NCBI GenBank assembly: GCA_902797345.1
Contig: CADBSL010000132.1
Coordinates: forward strand, 1-7,681
Direction of reading: 5' to 3'
Source: an uncultured Eubacteriales bacterium
GTDB taxonomy: Bacteria > Bacillota > Clostridia > Peptostreptococcales > Anaerovoracaceae
DNA length: 7,681 nucleotides
Part shown: in pieces, positions 6,150-7,681 of the stretch
Layout: each line of letters starts with the position of its first letter
Position numbering within the stretch: position 1 is the first letter of the stretch
Made by a program: the position numbers and the translations under genes
Notes under the pieces: generated by a model
Seen by the model: only the letters and a program-made list of their open reading frames with translations
Told to the model about the DNA's origin: nothing
Database searches by the model: none

Positions 6150-6977
6150 ATGGATAAAGTTCAGAAAGCATTGGAAAGCATCGGATTGTCTTCCGGTTTT
6201 CTCAACTGGCAGACTTTGCTCCAGGCACTAATCCTATTGGTGGTTTGTCTGATCCTCATCAAGATATTGATGAGGATCGTGGATCGGATGCTGGGGCGAA
6301 GCCGGATCGAAAAGACCATGCATACCTTTATAAGGTCCTGTGTGAAGTACCTTCTGCTGTTTATCGCAGTGCTCCTGGTGGCCTCGATGATGGGCGTCAA
6401 CATCACCTCGCTGATCGCCCTGTTCAGCATATTCGGGCTGGCGGTTTCGCTGGCGGTGCAGGGGGTCCTTTCCAACCTGGCGGGAGGCATCATGGTGCTG
6501 TTGACCAAGCCCTTTAAACTGGGGGATTATGTGTTGATCGGAGATACGGAAGGGACGATCAAACAGATCGGTCTGACCCACACTCAGATCAACACGCTGG
6601 ATAACAAACTGGTGTTCGTGCCCAACGGAGAAGTGTCCGCCGGGAAGGTGACGAATTTTACGGCGGAAGAAAAACGAATGGTGGAGCTGACCTTCACTGC
6701 GTCCTACGATGCTCCCATCGACGGGGTATACCGGGCCCTTCGGGAACTGATGGATCAGATCCCGGGGTACCTGAAGGAGCCTCCGCCGAGGATCAATGTA
6801 TTCAGCTACGGAAGCAGCAGTATCGAGTATCTGTTCCGGGGCTGGGTCAAAACACCGGATTACTGGGACGTATACTTCCAGACCCTGGATCAGGTCAAGC
6901 GGGTCTTTGACAGCCGGGGGATCGAAATGACTTATGATCACATTAATGTACATATGATAGGAGGAAATGAACAATGA
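6150..6977 (+). CDS. MscS-family small-conductance mechanosensitive channel
   Basis: This encodes a 275-residue inner-membrane channel that opens under membrane tension to release solutes on osmotic downshock. Three hydrophobic segments lie at about residues 22-44, 60-82 and 86-118. The third is the pore helix: GLAVSLAVQG (96-105) and then LSNLAGG (107-113) match E. coli MscS. Leu97 and Leu101 fall at the positions of the pore-gating Leu105 and Leu109, and Gln104-Gly105 at Gln112-Gly113. The beta domain follows (PFKLGDYV, EGTIKQI, FVPNGEVSAGKVTNF), then the C-terminal alpha/beta domain. Length is close to E. coli MscS (286). GGAGA at 6139-6143 sets the start. It has its own promoter and terminator-bounded unit, and its TGA overlaps the next gene's ATG. 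A perfect hairpin lies within codons 34-43. Confidence 0.94.
   Translation: MDKVQKALESIGLSSGFLNWQTLLQALILLVVCLILIKILMRIVDRMLGRSRIEKTMHTFIRSCVKYLLLFIAVLLVASMMGVNITSLIALFSIFGLAVSLAVQGVLSNLAGGIMVLLTKPFKLGDYVLIGDTEGTIKQIGLTHTQINTLDNKLVFVPNGEVSAGKVTNFTAEEKRMVELTFTASYDAPIDGVYRALRELMDQIPGYLKEPPPRINVFSYGSSSIEYLFRGWVKTPDYWDVYFQTLDQVKRVFDSRGIEMTYDHINVHMIGGNEQ
6251..6278 (+). repeat. Perfect 12-bp hairpin inside the mscS-type coding region
   Basis: GATCCTCATCAA (6251-6262) is the exact reverse complement of TTGATGAGGATC (6267-6278), with GATA as a four-base loop. It encodes part of the first membrane segment (around ILIKILMRI), about 100 bases into the gene. There is no T-run after it. Confidence 0.8.
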
Positions 6978-7681
6978 GCGGTTTCTTTTGTCAGCCCAGA
7001 AATGACAACAATCTGTTTTTAGTGGCCTGCATCCTTTTCTGCATCGATGCGCTGTATTCTGTGTGGGCGTTTATCTCCAGCATGCAGTTGATGTACGCAC
7101 TGCTGTTTATCTTAGCGGTCGTATCCGCAGCCCTGTTTTTACTGGCGTATCTGGGGAGGGTCACACTCATCGCACCCTTCACGGCATTGGCGCTGAGGTT
7201 GTTGGTGGAGCTTTTGATCAACCACGCCGGACGGGGCGGATTCTTCGGCTTTTTAGGCGTTCTGGTGGCAATCTTCGCGATCCTCTGTCTGGGGGGCATC
7301 ATCCGATTCGACTTCCCGTTGGAGAAGGTGGACCGGTATGACATCCGCTGCGGAAAGCCTTTGATGATCGCAGCCGCCGCCTTTGTGCTTTTGGGATTGA
7401 TCGCTGTCATCAAAAGCCTGTTGAACATCAATTTCGGTGTCAGCGTCTTATACATCCTGGATACCCTGTGTCTCTTTGGTGGGGTCGTGTTGGCGATCCT
7501 GGCGCTGGAACAGGATGCACCTTCTTTCAGCAACCGGGATGAATTCCTCGAGTATGCCCGCAATGCGGATCTGGAGGATCTGATCTATGATGATGATTTC
7601 TTTGCCGGCATGGAAGGCATGGAAGATGAGCCGGCAGCAAAAAAACCGGTGCAGCCTGCGGAAGAGACTCCGGCAGAGGAA
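6974..7681 (+). CDS. Multi-pass membrane protein of unknown function with acidic C-terminal tail (3' end outside window)
   Basis: The frame is open from ATG 6974 to the right edge (236 codons, no stop). I do not recognise a family. Hydrophobic segments lie at about residues 14-34, 39-60, 64-82 (weaker), 89-110, 131-150 and 155-178, so five or six membrane passes are likely. A charged region DFPLEKVDRYDIRCGK (113-128) falls between the fourth and fifth. From residue 179 the protein turns hydrophilic and acidic (EDLIYDDDFF, MEGMEDEPA, then a Pro/Ala/Glu/Lys-rich stretch to the edge), probably a flexible tail. AGGAGG (6959-6964) lies 9 bases before the start, inside the end of the mscS-type gene, and the ATGA overlap implies translational coupling. 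A role alongside the channel is inferred from position only. Confidence 0.85.
   Translation, partial: MSGFFCQPRNDNNLFLVACILFCIDALYSVWAFISSMQLMYALLFILAVVSAALFLLAYLGRVTLIAPFTALALRLLVELLINHAGRGGFFGFLGVLVAIFAILCLGGIIRFDFPLEKVDRYDIRCGKPLMIAAAAFVLLGLIAVIKSLLNINFGVSVLYILDTLCLFGGVVLAILALEQDAPSFSNRDEFLEYARNADLEDLIYDDDFFAGMEGMEDEPAAKKPVQPAEETPAEE
7607..7624 (+). repeat. Tandem 9-bp repeat in the tail of the unknown membrane protein
   Basis: GGCATGGAA occurs twice in direct succession (7607-7615 and 7616-7624) and encodes Gly-Met-Glu twice within the acidic tail. This is an in-frame duplication that would leave the reading frame unchanged. Confidence 0.6.

Noticed and set aside
6991..7563. Minus-strand open frame of 190 codons at the right end
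   Set aside because: The plus-strand frame from 6974 has a good ribosome site, ATGA coupling and clear membrane segments. The antisense product is Lys/Arg/Ser/Asn-rich noise.

Overview
All eight genes in this window lie on the plus strand. The organism is most likely an anaerobic member of the Firmicutes (class Clostridia) of moderate GC. The evidence is strong purine-rich Shine-Dalgarno sites (GGAGG type), short gaps and overlaps between genes, ATC/CGG/CCG-rich codon use, and a formate-tetrahydrofolate gene set typical of fermentative or acetogenic clostridia. This placement is an inference from gene content; no marker gene fixes the species.

Layout. (1) Positions 1-180 hold the last codons of a PgeF/YfiH-type laccase-domain protein, followed by cytidylate kinase (cmk, 220-876) and an intrinsic terminator (887-911). 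(2) Positions 940-6013 form a compact five-gene one-carbon operon: formate-THF ligase (fhs), a methenyl-THF cyclohydrolase of the FTCD_C/FchA family, a FolD-type methylene-THF dehydrogenase, a formate/nitrite-family channel, and a LacI-family regulator. It ends at a strong terminator (6025-6056). (3) A 136-base gap carries an extended -10 promoter. It leads into an MscS-type mechanosensitive channel (6150-6977), whose stop codon overlaps the start of an unrecognised multi-pass membrane protein that runs off the right edge.

How the genes fit together. The channel moves formate. Fhs joins formate to tetrahydrofolate at the cost of ATP, or makes ATP in reverse. FchA closes 10-formyl-THF to methenyl-THF, and FolD reduces that to methylene-THF. 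The most informative detail is in FolD. The lysine and glutamine needed for cyclohydrolase activity in ordinary bifunctional FolD enzymes are replaced by Val52 and Phe96, while a dedicated cyclohydrolase is encoded directly upstream. The operon therefore appears to divide between two proteins a job that one enzyme usually does. The terminal LacI-type regulator has a CcpA-like recognition helix but lacks the usual effector-pocket arginine, so its ligand is open.

I saw no mobile element, CRISPR array, tRNA, rRNA or defence system. The window is mostly core metabolism with a few unusual details. These include a perfect 12-bp intragenic hairpin in the mscS-type gene and symmetric DNA elements at its promoter.
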